A DNA stretch of 51,550 nt from Victivallales bacterium (GTDB taxonomy: Bacteria; Verrucomicrobiota; Lentisphaeria; Oligosphaerales; Oligosphaeraceae), in contig JAFXUD010000061.1 of the NCBI GenBank assembly GCA_017535315.1, positions 1 through 51,550 on the forward strand. Reading direction: 5' to 3'. The translations under genes and the position numbers were made by a program. Positions 24,721 to 34,680 of this stretch are shown one piece after another. Every line of letters starts with the position of its first letter. Position 1 is the stretch's first letter. The notes under the pieces are model-generated. The model made no database searches and was not told the DNA's origin. It saw only the letters and a program-made list of their open reading frames with translations.

Positions 24721-25824
24721 TCATTTCATACGTGTCCTGCAAGCCCGTGGAACGTCGATTTTCACTTTGGGCGGGACGTTCTGGACCTTAGTGATTTTGC
24801 CAGTCTTGGCGCATTCCATGCAGGCGACGACGGCGGCGAGGGCCTTGTAGCCCTTGAGGCCGTCAAACGGGGGCTCCATGTCATTGAGGATGCATTCGAC
24901 GAAGAGGTCTGGGATGCCGCTGGAGACCTGGACGGTGTTGGTGGCGACGGCTCCGACCTTGTAGAGGGATTCCGTGCCGTCCGCGCCAAAGACCTCGACC
25001 TGGTAGTCGGGGTTGGCGCCGAGAACCATGCGTCCCTTGGTGCCGATGATGGTGGTGGAGTTATCTTCGCCGCCGTAGAAGGTCCAGCTGGCGGTGAGCT
25101 GTCCGATGACGCCATTGGCCATCTTGAGGATGCAGACGGCGTTGTCATCGACGGTGATGGGCTTGCCCTTTTCGTTCTTCTTGTCCATGGTGGCGATGAA
25201 GGCAGCGACCTCGTCAATGTCAGTGCCCAGCAGGAAGGGGATGAGGTAGGCTTTGTGGACGCCCAGGTCGCCCATGGAGCCGACGTATGCCTTTTCCTTC
25301 TTGAAGAACCAGGTGTGGTTGCCCTTGTCCTGCGACCAGGTTTCGGGACCGCCGTGGCAGAAGGAGGTGCGGAAGGTGAGGACATCGCCGATGATGCCTT
25401 CCTTGATGAGTTTCTTGGCCTTCAGGTGTGGGGCCATGAGGCACTGGTTGTGGCCGATCATCAGTTTCTTTCCCATCGCCTTGGCGGTTTCGATCATCTT
25501 GGCGGCGTCTTCAAGCGTGGTAGCCATGGGCTTCTCGCAGAGGACGTGCTTGCCTGCCTTGAGGGCGGCGATGGTGAGGCGGGCGTGCTCGCTATTGGGG
25601 GTGGCGACGACGATGGCGTCCAGGCTCTTGTCGTTGATGAGTTCCTCTTCGGAGGAGGCGACCTTCTTGATGCCATAGGTTTTTGCCAGGCTTTCCGCGC
25701 GGCTCTTGATGGGGTCATAGACGGCGACCAGCTCTGCATCTTCGTTGGTTGAAAGTTCCAGCGCGTGGCGGTGGATGACGATGCTGCCTGCGCCAAGGAA
25801 TCCGAATCTCACTTTTTTGGACAT
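24721..25824 (-). CDS. Gfo/Idh/MocA-family oxidoreductase
   Basis: A 367-residue NAD(P)-dependent sugar or inositol dehydrogenase-like protein. GFLGAGSI (8-15) is the Rossmann nucleotide motif and CEKPMA (96-101) is the family signature with catalytic Lys98. The C-terminal beta-sheet domain carries MGDLGVHKAYL, with the usual Asp and His of the active site. Substrate unknown; its place between uxaC and a glycosidase-like gene points to a uronate or its derivative. Spacing to uxaC is 18 bp and to the upstream gene 36 bp. Confidence 0.87.
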   Translation of the reverse strand: MSKKVRFGFLGAGSIVIHRHALELSTNEDAELVAVYDPIKSRAESLAKTYGIKKVASSEEELINDKSLDAIVVATPNSEHARLTIAALKAGKHVLCEKPMATTLEDAAKMIETAKAMGKKLMIGHNQCLMAPHLKAKKLIKEGIIGDVLTFRTSFCHGGPETWSQDKGNHTWFFKKEKAYVGSMGDLGVHKAYLIPFLLGTDIDEVAAFIATMDKKNEKGKPITVDDNAVCILKMANGVIGQLTASWTFYGGEDNSTTIIGTKGRMVLGANPDYQVEVFGADGTESLYKVGAVATNTVQVSSGIPDLFVECILNDMEPPFDGLKGYKALAAVVACMECAKTGKITKVQNVPPKVKIDVPRACRTRMK

Positions 25825-25860
25825 GATTGTCTCCTGCGGTTGGGGTGTTGGGTTGGATTA

Positions 25861-26745
25861 TTATTTGGATTTAAAGAATCTTTGGAAGAGGTCGAGGAGG
25901 GTTCCGTTGTATTCGGCGGTGGCGTTATCGCAGATACCCTGTTGGTTTCCGCCGCAGTAGAAGACCGTCACCTTGCTGTCCTTCTCGATGAATTCCGCAT
26001 CGGATGCATTGATTTCATAGACGGATGGGTGCTTGCGAGGGTAGGGGCGGTGGCCATAGTCGGGGAAGAGGATGGGGCGCGTGCCTTCCTCCCAGTTAAC
26101 GAGGTCCTTGGAGCGCGCGATGCAGGTGTCATAGTTCATGGCGCGGGTTTCCTCGTTGATGAACTCGTTGACGTAAGTGATGTAGAAAAAGCCATCCAGG
26201 TAGTAGAGAGCGGGGCCCCCGACGTATTTCTTGTCGCCATAAATGGGCTTGTCAAGCAGTTTCCAGTGGACGAGGTCGGTGGATTCAAGGAAACGGAAGG
26301 TGAAGGGGGGGTAGCACTTGTCATCGGTTTCGAAGAGCATGATATAGCGTTTGCCGTCAAAGGCAATGGCGTTGTTAAAGACGCGCCCCTGATCATAGTG
26401 GAAAATATGTACGGGCTTGCTCCAGTGGCGAAGGTCCTTTGAGCAGGTCATGGCGATGGTGTCGCCTCTCCAGGTGGCGTTGTTGCCGACGTAGGTGCCA
26501 TAGCAGTAGCATGTCCCGTTGGCGACGTAGGCGTAGATGAAGTAGTGCTCATCGAGGATATGGGCAATTTCCTTGCCTGTTTTGCGTTCTACGATGACGG
26601 CGTGATCTGGTTTCCCCTTGGGCTGTGCGCCATTGATGGCTGAGACATTGAAGAGGCAGTAGTCCTTGCCTTTGAAGGCAAAGGGCGTCGTCTCGCCAAT
26701 GTGGTGCTTGAAGTGACAGATATTCTGCCAGATATTGCGGTCCAT
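25861..26745 (-). CDS. Five-bladed beta-propeller glycosidase-like protein (GH43/GH117-like)
   Basis: A 294-residue protein with repeated propeller-blade motifs: TCSKDLRHWSKPVHI, FLESTDLVHWKLLDK and IARSKDLVNWEEGTR, each with the S-x-D-x-x-x-W pattern common to GH32/43/68/117/130 clans. No signal peptide, so it acts in the cytoplasm on imported oligosaccharides, or on a small glycoside. The exact GH family and substrate are uncertain. GAGG precedes the ATG. It leads the operon with the Gfo/Idh and UxaC genes, so release of a uronate-containing sugar is a fair guess. The gap to the DUF1573 gene upstream is very small. Confidence 0.6.
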   Translation of the reverse strand: MDRNIWQNICHFKHHIGETTPFAFKGKDYCLFNVSAINGAQPKGKPDHAVIVERKTGKEIAHILDEHYFIYAYVANGTCYCYGTYVGNNATWRGDTIAMTCSKDLRHWSKPVHIFHYDQGRVFNNAIAFDGKRYIMLFETDDKCYPPFTFRFLESTDLVHWKLLDKPIYGDKKYVGGPALYYLDGFFYITYVNEFINEETRAMNYDTCIARSKDLVNWEEGTRPILFPDYGHRPYPRKHPSVYEINASDAEFIEKDSKVTVFYCGGNQQGICDNATAEYNGTLLDLFQRFFKSK

Positions 26746-27948
26746 TTATTTAACCTCGAAATAAAAAAAGCCAAATGGTTTATTTTTGTATTGAAATATA
26801 GCTCGGAATTCGGCAGACTCGTTTTTCAAAAACTGTGGTTCCAACATGAAATGTGCTTTGATACCGTCTGTATCAGGAAGTAAGGTGATTTTCACTCCTG
26901 CTGGGAGAGTTTGTGTGGAAATATCCTTGATAAACGCCAGCCAGGATTCTGGTTTGTCTAAAGGACGTACCTTTTCCTCATCGTCGCGAACAGGAAGATT
27001 TGCGATTGGAATTGTTGGTTTATTTTGTCTGCGAAAGGACCTGCGATCATGCACATTGGATTGAAAAGAACGGAGAGTTATTGGAACGTCGAACTCAAGT
27101 GTGTCATCTTGAATTTTTTCTCGCTTGACGCTCTTGTTTTTCATCAGCAAGACAAAATGGACACCTTGGGGTTTGCCTAAGACCACGACTTGGAGAGGAC
27201 CGTAGTTTGGGATTCCTTCGACGCCAATTTCGAGTATCTCCTTGATGACATTAATGGGGAAAGGGGATTTTGGGGTAATTTCCAGGAGAAAATCCTGTGG
27301 TGAGCTTTGCGTGATGGCCAGATTGAAGAATCTATTGTTTTCTGGTGCTTTCAAGGCCAGTTTTTCCTGTGGGAAAACTGATTTGATATGGATAGACCTT
27401 TTCCAGGACGATACGTCTCCAATGAACTCTCCCAGGTCGATGACTTGAGCTGGCTCGAAGGAGAACATATTTTTCACCGTGCCCATTACTGATGCAAAGG
27501 TGGGAGGAAAATCTTCTGTCCTTACGATTATTTTTCTTTCAAAATCATTGTCGTCGTCTTTTTGTAGAATTTTGGCGTCAAGGGTAAAATTAAGTTTCAA
27601 GGTATTTCCTGGTGACAGAAGGATGTCATTATAGGTGTCGAGTTTCAGACAAGAGCAGTTGCCGCGGATGGAAACGATTTTTACTGGCTTGTCAGAGATG
27701 TTTTTCAACGTGCCTGACAAAGGAAGAACTTCTCTGTCCATGATGGTTATTTTTTTCAGGGCATCTCCCTCCAGCAAGGTCAACGGATAAATGGCAGGGT
27801 CGGGATGCGTTTGGAGGAGGTTTTCCAGTTTGTTCGATTGTTTAGGGTGTGCCATATTCTCTTCCTCATTTTGTGAAAACAAGGTAGGAAAGAAGAGAAA
27901 AAGACTGACAACGCAAAGATGCAAGCTAAAGTGAGTAGATGTATGCAT
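26746..27948 (-). CDS. Secreted DUF1573-domain protein
   Basis: A 400-residue exported protein. The start at 27948 gives a signal peptide (hydrophobic LHLCVVSLFLFFPTLFSQ). An in-frame ATG at 28065 would overlap the giant gene by 98 bp and bury the signal peptide, so it is rejected. Residues about 55-160 match DUF1573 (LSGTLKNISDKPVKIVSIRG then NCSCLKLD, the CxC site); the rest is beta-rich with no family I recognise. DUF1573 is an Ig-like fold of unknown function found in secreted proteins of Bacteroidetes and PVC bacteria. It starts 20 bp after the giant gene's stop, so it is in the same operon. Confidence 0.72.
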   Translation of the reverse strand: MHTSTHFSLHLCVVSLFLFFPTLFSQNEEENMAHPKQSNKLENLLQTHPDPAIYPLTLLEGDALKKITIMDREVLPLSGTLKNISDKPVKIVSIRGNCSCLKLDTYNDILLSPGNTLKLNFTLDAKILQKDDDNDFERKIIVRTEDFPPTFASVMGTVKNMFSFEPAQVIDLGEFIGDVSSWKRSIHIKSVFPQEKLALKAPENNRFFNLAITQSSPQDFLLEITPKSPFPINVIKEILEIGVEGIPNYGPLQVVVLGKPQGVHFVLLMKNKSVKREKIQDDTLEFDVPITLRSFQSNVHDRRSFRRQNKPTIPIANLPVRDDEEKVRPLDKPESWLAFIKDISTQTLPAGVKITLLPDTDGIKAHFMLEPQFLKNESAEFRAIFQYKNKPFGFFYFEVK

Positions 27949-27967
27949 ATTATTTGTGTTTGGATTG

Positions 27968-30900
27968 TTATTTTGCTTTTTTGTAGATGAAAACACCCTT
28001 GGACGGAGGAGGCAGTTCTTCTTCGACATGTGAGAAAGAACCGTTTTCAAAAGTCCACAATTCAAGGTCTGTTGTGTCTGTCGGAACAGCTCCCATCGTC
28101 CATCCTTCTAGAATTTCTTTTTCATCATAAACTTGGACAGGTGTTCCACTGAATGAGAGGGTGAATTCATCAGAATTGGATGGAATATAAAGCCAGTAGG
28201 CTTGTCCAGCGAGCAGCTTCTTGGAGATGACGTAGGTCTTCGCCTGGTCATCAAATGTAAACATGGTCGGAAGGGGATTGATTGTCTGGGCTGCAATGGC
28301 CATGTTGTGGGGAACAGCGATGAGATTCCAGCCTTGAGACAGCAAATAATCCTTGTCATTTGCGTCCGTGCTATAGGTGGTGGTGACAGTTCCTATGGTA
28401 TTTTCAATGCGGTTAATGGGGCTTTCCGTGTAAAAGACGGTATTGCCATTGGAATCATTGCCGCAAAGCGCAAGCGCTGAGAAGAACCATGGAGTGGATT
28501 GGTCGAGTGCATCGAATGTTGTGGAGGTGTTTTCCATGTATTTGCAGAACAGTTTTCCGTTGTCCAGCCGTTGGTAGAAAATGTAAGCAGGGGCTGCGGA
28601 TGATTCAACTTGGAGGGATTCGCCATTGGGTAGCAAATTCAAAGGTGTTTCTTTGAATTGTTCTTCTGGGAAGAGACGGACGGTGTAGATTTTGTCATTG
28701 AAGGTAAAACAACCATAAGCGACGGCGATGTTCTCGTCAATGCTGCAACACGCAACTGTTGTTGGGACAAAGATACCAGAAATCTCAACAGATGTTCTGG
28801 ATATTTCGTTGGTGGCATCATCGCAGACGAGGAGAACTAGTTCTCCTGTAAAGAGACCATTTTTCTGGTTGACAATCATCGTGGTGGAGTTGTCTATGCA
28901 GAGGCCCGATGTAAGTGGCGTGAAGTAGTCCCCCGTTTCATCAACATGTTCCCGCATGGGGATTGCGGAGGGAACGATGATGTTTGCGTCATCGACATAA
29001 TCCGAGACAAAGAGGAACTCCTCTGTACTAGTGTGCTGGGAAATTGACAGGCCAGGCGTATAGATGGTACCGCAGGGAAGGAGTGTCATGGTTTGCCCCA
29101 TGTTATCCGTGTAAAGATTCTTAATCAAACCGCATCCTGAAACCCAGGTACTGACGGCGCCGTCTGTGCGTTTACTTGGACGAACGACATCCAGCGCTCC
29201 TCTAATACTTCCTTCATATCCTTCTGTTTGATTTCCAAAGAGGGGGAGGAAATAGGGGAGTTTGGCGAAGCTGGTGCTCTCATCGCCATCCCAATAGAGG
29301 CAAGATTGGGTTGTGAAGTTGCCAGTTCCATAGAGATTGATGTCAATTTGCGCTGTAGCATCCTCTGAGATGTGTATTTGCATCCAGCCGAGAGAAATGC
29401 CTTGTACATCCGTATCCTGGCGGATGACGACATTGTAGGTGCCTGCATATTGTTCCGCATCAACATTGGTGACTGGCAGGAGTTCTCCTGTGTAGATGTG
29501 GTTTTGTTCTGTTTGGATGATGACTGCGCCTGAACCATCTTCTAGAATGGTTGCGGAGAGGACAGAGAAATCTGAAAGAGTGCAGTTCAAGGAAAGAGTG
29601 TAGTTGGAGGCGTTGAACTCCCAGTAGGGTACATTTGCGGTGGCGATGGTGTCCTGAGTATTGAAGGAAAGTGTCAGCGAACCATTGTCGTTTTTGGAGA
29701 TAAACAGCGTGCCGTCGATGCTGGTAGTAGTGCTATTTTCACGCATGAGAGGGGCGATGAAGGCTTTTGTTTCGACGGCCTCAAAGGTTGTTGCCTCAAT
29801 AGATATTGCGAGGGTGATGGTATCAGTGGTTTTACTGCCTTGTTTGAGGGAAAGCGTTACCAGCGCTTCTGAGAGTATTTCCGTTGGAGAACCATGGATT
29901 CGAATATAGGTTTTATCGTCGGGGATTTCATAATTCAGGCCATTTGGGAGGGTGGTTTTGGTGATTTTCATGCTGGCAGTCGGGCAGACAGGAATAAGGA
30001 TGCTGTTGTAAAGTCCTTTGTAGAGGGTTAAGCTGGTTTGCTCTAACCTTGGAAGGAATAGGGGAGTGGTGGCAAGTTTAACGGTGGTGGCGCTGTTTCC
30101 ACTGATGAGGCAGGTGTTGTCCTCTTTTTGGCGGATTTCCACGATGAAATCCTTGGTTCCGCTCCAGGAAGTCGAGGCAGGAATGTTTAGTTGGACGGAA
30201 ATGGCACTGGTAGTTGTTTCCTTGTTATTCCATGAGAAGTCTGTCCATTCACATGCCTCAAAATAGTCGGTGGAAGCAGGGGATTCCGTCGAAGGTCTGA
30301 CGCGGTACTGGAAGACCAGTTCCTTGTCATTTTGCTGTTGCAAATCGAGCCAGACGGGGATTTCCACGCTTTGGCTGGTATGGGGAACTGCAATTACTGT
30401 TTCAGGGAGGGAGACATAGGCCGTGATATCTCCTTCCATTAAATAGTAAATGTCGATTTCCGCCATTGATTTTTGATTTTGAACCTCTATGCAGAGCCAG
30501 GCAGAGGTGTTTTCCTGCGTTTTTGGGGTAAACACAAAGGGGATGCCCATTAGCAGCGAACCTGCCTCCAAGACAAAACGGTTTTCTCCCAGGAGGTCAT
30601 AGACGGAAACGGTGGCGGTGGCTTCTATATCGGCATCATCGGATTGGATGTAGAAGAACCAGGAGGTGCCGTCTATCGGGAAGTTGGCCCAGTAGGTGTC
30701 ATTGTGGTCTCCTACATAGGCGGTTGCGGACGAGTCATCAGGGTCGAGGATTTCCAGAGATGTCGTGCGGTCGTTGACGGATTCAGAATAATCGACATCA
30801 AACAGATCATTGAAAAGGGTAAGGGCGTCCAACGTCTCTTCCACGGTAATGTTCACATACATATCATCTGGTTCAGGATTTGGATAGTAGGGGAAGCGTC

Positions 30901-33900
30901 CGACTGGCTCCAGTTCATAGCTGCCCCGCGTATTGGCCTTGACTCTGCAAAAGACAAGGGTTGGATAGGGGATGGCGCCCTTTTCCCAGCCAGTTTTTGC
31001 AACGTTATGCAGGGAGAGTTTTTCCTGCCATTCGCGGTTGTCCTTGAGTTTTGCTTTCATTATGTCGTCAGTGATTGAATTTGTCGCGCGATAGCCGTCG
31101 GTCTCTGTAAGCAGGCATGGCCCTGTCGAATCATCGGCGGAACGAAGGCGGAAGTCAAAGTTGATGGCATAGTAGCTGGAGATGGCCTCTGCAAAATCAG
31201 GCGTAGAAAGGACGTTCTGCTCCAGGCAGACGCATTTAGGGCACCAAGTGACGGCACCGAAGTAGGCTAGGACGGGGGTATTTGTCTTGTAAGCCGCTGC
31301 AAGAGCCGCCTCCGTATCCATGGTCCATTTGCCTTTCTGCGCGCCTGTCCAGGCGGGATTGGTGATGTATCCAACTTCGGGGGTGGATTTTGTCTCGTGG
31401 ATGCGCATGGAGAAGGTGGCGGCATTTGTGGTAGCGGTGCCTTTTGCCACTATTCGAATGAAGAAAAGAGCTGTTTTATTTTCTGAAGTGGGGATGTCAA
31501 AGTGGAAATTGCCGCTGAGATAGTCATATGTCTTGTCCTTGAAGGTGGCGATGGCTGGTTCGACAGGTTTATTTGTTTTGGTGTTGCTTCCAAATACGTC
31601 AATGGTATAGGTGAGATTGCCAGAGGCTGCGCTGAGGTCTCTGGCATACATACTGAAGCGCTGTCCCGTGCGTCCTGTGAATTTGTACCATTTTTCCGTG
31701 CTTTTTCCCTTGAAGGTTACGGGCCCCATCTTCACAATGGCATCCGCTGATTTTGCTGGCTTGTAAGTCGTGTTGTAAATGGTTCCGAGGTCGGTTGCGT
31801 TTTCGTAGCCAGTCGGCCCTGTGGCGGGGGGTGTGAGCGTTTCCCAGGCCTGGTTTGGGAAGCAGGCCTTTATCTGCTTGCTGAAGGTGGTAGGGCTCCA
31901 GGATTTCTCTGCACCATTGGCGATGCCCATGAAGGTTTTGTCAGCCTGGTAGCTTCCAATAAAGTACTCGTTAAGCTTGGTACTTTTGAGGGGATCAACC
32001 TGATCGGGCTTAAAGGCATTTGAATCGACAGTCGTACAATTTGCCCCCTCTTTAACCTTGAATAGATAAACATGCGGGGCTCCGCTGTAGTAGGCATCGT
32101 ATCCTGACCGATATGCCATGTTGGTGTACAAGAGAAGGTTGTTGTTGCGGGTGGCGCAGACGACGATTTTGTTTTCCTTGACAAAATTCTTAAACGTAGA
32201 GGTATTCAGGATTAGTTTGTCAAAGTTATCGCAGTGAGCACACGGATCCATGGAGGCAACCAGGAGAAGCGGTCTATTGTTAGCCAAAGCATAGCCTTTT
32301 GCCTTGGCAATGCCATCATAGTTGAAATAGACGCCAAGCCAGTCGCTTTCGTTGCCTGGATCAACAGGGTCATCGGGATCGTCAGGGTCATCGGGATTGT
32401 CAGGATTGTCGGGATCGTCAGGATCGTCAGGATCGTCGGGATCATCGGGATCATCGGGGGTAATGCCTGAATCGATACTCTTCCAATATTGATTTGGGAA
32501 ACAGGCCTTTATCTGCTTGATAAAGGTGGAGGGACTCCAGGATTTCTCTGCACCATTGGCGATGCCCATGAAGGTCCTGTCAGCCTGGTAGCTTCCAATG
32601 AAGTACTCGTTAAGGTTGGTACTCTTGAGGGGATCGACCTGATCGGGCTTAAAGGCATTTGAATCGACGGTCGTGTAATTTGCCCCCGCTTTGACCTTGA
32701 ACAGATAGACATGCGGGGCCCCACTGAAGTAGGCGTTGTATCCTGATCGATATGCCATGTTGGTGTACAAAAGAAGGTTGTTGTCGCGTGTGGCGCAGAC
32801 GACGATTTTGTTTTCCTTGACAAAATTCTTAAACGTGGAGGTATTCAGGATTAGTTTGTCAAAGTTGTCGCAATGCGAACAAGGATCCATGGATGCAATC
32901 AGGAGAAGCGGTCTTTTGTTGGCCAGGGCATAGCGTTTTGCATTGGCAATGTCTTTATAGCCGAAATAGACGCCAAGCCACTCGCTTTCTTTGCCTGGAT
33001 CAATCGGGTCCTCGGGATCTTCGGGGTCCTCGGGATCATCAGGGTCTTCAGGGTACTCAGGATCTTCAGGGTCTTCGGGATCCTCGGGGTCTTCGGGATC
33101 CTCGGGGTCGTCAATAATTCCTGAATCAATGCTTTCCCAATACTTATTTGGAAAACATGCTTTTATCTGATTGATGAATGTGGAGGGATTCCAGGCACTC
33201 TCTGCACCATTGGCGATGCCCATGAAGGTTCTGTCGGCCTGATAGCTTCCAATGAAGTACTCGTTAAGCTTGGTACTCTTAAGGGGATCGACTTGGTCAG
33301 GCTTAAAGGCATTTGAATCGACAGTCGTGCAATTTGCCCCCGCTTTGACCTTGAACAGGTAAACATGCGGAGCCCCGCTGAAGTAGGCATCGTATCCTGA
33401 CCGATATGCCATATTAGTGTACAGAAGAAGGTTGTTGTTGCGTGTGGAGCAAACGACGATTTGGTTTTCCTTGACAAAATTCTTAAACGTGGAAGTATCC
33501 ATGATTCGTTCATCAAAGTTGTCGCAGTGCGAACATGGATCCATGGATGCAATCAAAAGAAGCGGTCTATTGTTGGCGAGGGCATAGGCTTTGGCCTTGG
33601 CAATGTCTTTATAGTCGAAATAGACACCTAGCCAGTCGCTATTGTTACCAGGATCATCAGGATCTTCGGGATCCTCGGGATCCTCGGGATCTTCGGGATC
33701 CTCGGGATCCTCGGGATCGTCCTCGGTACGGGGGGTCCATTTTACCCAATCCAGCCAGACGCGATTAAAGCATTGGATGATTGCATTATATTCGGCAAGA
33801 TCTTCCTTGTACCATTCAGTGTCACCGTCATAATCGGCTTTTACTGGTTTTTCAGGACCATCTGCGATATAGGAGCCTGAATCGGAATCACAGTATGGCA

Positions 33901-34555
33901 GATCTTTTTCAAAAACGATCATAATTTCGTGATTATCTGTTCCCTTGTATCTCCCTTGGGTGGCCTTTCCTTTTGGAATGGTAATTTCCGCGCGGTTCTG
34001 ATGCTCATACTCGCTTGTATAAGACCAGTCATCCATAGGATCCGAATAACCAGTTGCTTCAAAATCGGTATTTGCGTCAAAGAAATCGTCATCCCTATCT
34101 ACATAGACCTTAATGCCATCTCCCTGTTCAGAACATGTCTTGTAGAAGAAGGAGAAGGTACCAGGGCCATTGACTTTGAAGACCAGGCGTGCTTCCTGGG
34201 CATCGCTGCTGGCCGAGAGCGATGTCGGAAGATCGGAACGCAGGCAGGAACCTCCGTTTACCGGGTAGGTGGAATACTTTGAGTTGTCGCTAGAAGAGGA
34301 CTGAACCACCCAACCACCGCTGCTTTCAGAATACTTGGGGATTCCATTGTTATACACATAATTGTATTCATACCAGTCATCGTCATTATACTTTTTTGTA
34401 GAATAAACCCGTTTGCAAAAGCTTTCCAAGGTGATTCCTGTCTGTCCACTTAAATCCAGTGCGTTTATGATATCGTTCTTGGTCACTCCCAAAAGGTTGC
34501 TTTCGCACATTAAAAGGAAAAGAAAAAAGCATCCAGCAAAAAAGCTTTTTTTCAT
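27968..34555 (-). CDS. Giant secreted protein with multiple thioredoxin-like domains and Asp-Pro-Glu linkers
   Basis: 2195 residues. Signal peptide 1-23 (KKSFFAGCFFLFLLM). Residues about 24-270 are a module shared with the protein at 38443. Three near-identical thioredoxin-like domains follow (about 303-478, 520-698, 733-905), with redox motifs CSHC, CSHC and CAHC, each preceded by a linker of repeated DPE or DPD. A prepeptidase-like beta domain (about 915-1045) leads to a fourth thioredoxin-like domain with WCPKC near 1105. The rest is beta-rich, ending in a GWNLIAVP...WTFENGSF module. A start at 34675 also exists with a strong AAGGAGG overlapping the foldase stop; it would add 40 residues before the signal peptide. 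I prefer 34555 because the paralogue begins directly with its signal peptide. Confidence 0.75.
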   Translation of the reverse strand: MKKSFFAGCFFLFLLMCESNLLGVTKNDIINALDLSGQTGITLESFCKRVYSTKKYNDDDWYEYNYVYNNGIPKYSESSGGWVVQSSSSDNSKYSTYPVNGGSCLRSDLPTSLSASSDAQEARLVFKVNGPGTFSFFYKTCSEQGDGIKVYVDRDDDFFDANTDFEATGYSDPMDDWSYTSEYEHQNRAEITIPKGKATQGRYKGTDNHEIMIVFEKDLPYCDSDSGSYIADGPEKPVKADYDGDTEWYKEDLAEYNAIIQCFNRVWLDWVKWTPRTEDDPEDPEDPEDPEDPEDPEDPDDPGNNSDWLGVYFDYKDIAKAKAYALANNRPLLLIASMDPCSHCDNFDERIMDTSTFKNFVKENQIVVCSTRNNNLLLYTNMAYRSGYDAYFSGAPHVYLFKVKAGANCTTVDSNAFKPDQVDPLKSTKLNEYFIGSYQADRTFMGIANGAESAWNPSTFINQIKACFPNKYWESIDSGIIDDPEDPEDPEDPEDPEDPEYPEDPDDPEDPEDPEDPIDPGKESEWLGVYFGYKDIANAKRYALANKRPLLLIASMDPCSHCDNFDKLILNTSTFKNFVKENKIVVCATRDNNLLLYTNMAYRSGYNAYFSGAPHVYLFKVKAGANYTTVDSNAFKPDQVDPLKSTNLNEYFIGSYQADRTFMGIANGAEKSWSPSTFIKQIKACFPNQYWKSIDSGITPDDPDDPDDPDDPDDPDNPDNPDDPDDPDDPVDPGNESDWLGVYFNYDGIAKAKGYALANNRPLLLVASMDPCAHCDNFDKLILNTSTFKNFVKENKIVVCATRNNNLLLYTNMAYRSGYDAYYSGAPHVYLFKVKEGANCTTVDSNAFKPDQVDPLKSTKLNEYFIGSYQADKTFMGIANGAEKSWSPTTFSKQIKACFPNQAWETLTPPATGPTGYENATDLGTIYNTTYKPAKSADAIVKMGPVTFKGKSTEKWYKFTGRTGQRFSMYARDLSAASGNLTYTIDVFGSNTKTNKPVEPAIATFKDKTYDYLSGNFHFDIPTSENKTALFFIRIVAKGTATTNAATFSMRIHETKSTPEVGYITNPAWTGAQKGKWTMDTEAALAAAYKTNTPVLAYFGAVTWCPKCVCLEQNVLSTPDFAEAISSYYAINFDFRLRSADDSTGPCLLTETDGYRATNSITDDIMKAKLKDNREWQEKLSLHNVAKTGWEKGAIPYPTLVFCRVKANTRGSYELEPVGRFPYYPNPEPDDMYVNITVEETLDALTLFNDLFDVDYSESVNDRTTSLEILDPDDSSATAYVGDHNDTYWANFPIDGTSWFFYIQSDDADIEATATVSVYDLLGENRFVLEAGSLLMGIPFVFTPKTQENTSAWLCIEVQNQKSMAEIDIYYLMEGDITAYVSLPETVIAVPHTSQSVEIPVWLDLQQQNDKELVFQYRVRPSTESPASTDYFEACEWTDFSWNNKETTTSAISVQLNIPASTSWSGTKDFIVEIRQKEDNTCLISGNSATTVKLATTPLFLPRLEQTSLTLYKGLYNSILIPVCPTASMKITKTTLPNGLNYEIPDDKTYIRIHGSPTEILSEALVTLSLKQGSKTTDTITLAISIEATTFEAVETKAFIAPLMRENSTTTSIDGTLFISKNDNGSLTLSFNTQDTIATANVPYWEFNASNYTLSLNCTLSDFSVLSATILEDGSGAVIIQTEQNHIYTGELLPVTNVDAEQYAGTYNVVIRQDTDVQGISLGWMQIHISEDATAQIDINLYGTGNFTTQSCLYWDGDESTSFAKLPYFLPLFGNQTEGYEGSIRGALDVVRPSKRTDGAVSTWVSGCGLIKNLYTDNMGQTMTLLPCGTIYTPGLSISQHTSTEEFLFVSDYVDDANIIVPSAIPMREHVDETGDYFTPLTSGLCIDNSTTMIVNQKNGLFTGELVLLVCDDATNEISRTSVEISGIFVPTTVACCSIDENIAVAYGCFTFNDKIYTVRLFPEEQFKETPLNLLPNGESLQVESSAAPAYIFYQRLDNGKLFCKYMENTSTTFDALDQSTPWFFSALALCGNDSNGNTVFYTESPINRIENTIGTVTTTYSTDANDKDYLLSQGWNLIAVPHNMAIAAQTINPLPTMFTFDDQAKTYVISKKLLAGQAYWLYIPSNSDEFTLSFSGTPVQVYDEKEILEGWTMGAVPTDTTDLELWTFENGSFSHVEEELPPPSKGVFIYKKAK
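31840..33722. repeat. Three in-frame tandem repeats of about 640-650 bp
   Basis: DNA repeats at about 33120-33646, 32462-32995 and 31840-32356 encode the three thioredoxin-like domains. Separators at 33651-33722, 32995-33115 and 32356-32460 are runs of GAT-CCC-GAG-type codons (DPE/DPD). Long stretches are identical at the DNA level between copies, including synonymous positions, which indicates recent duplication or gene conversion. Confidence 0.9.
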
Positions 34556-34680
34556 TGTTTTCCATCCTGATAAAGTGGTGGTGTTATGCATATTGGTGTA
34601 CTCCGCGGGAAGGGGTTTTGGAGCTTTTGTTTCTGACAGCATCTGGTATTTCAATTTATGGACGAGTTGAGTCATATCGG

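Noticed and set aside
27949-28065. Longer N-terminus for the DUF1573 protein
   Set aside because: It would overlap the giant gene by 98 bp and place a signal peptide 40 residues inside the protein.
32212-33833. Plus- and minus-strand shadow frames over the Asp-Pro-Glu linkers (e.g. SSGSSGSSG, ILTILTIP)
   Set aside because: Products of the 9-bp codon repeat read out of frame within the giant gene.
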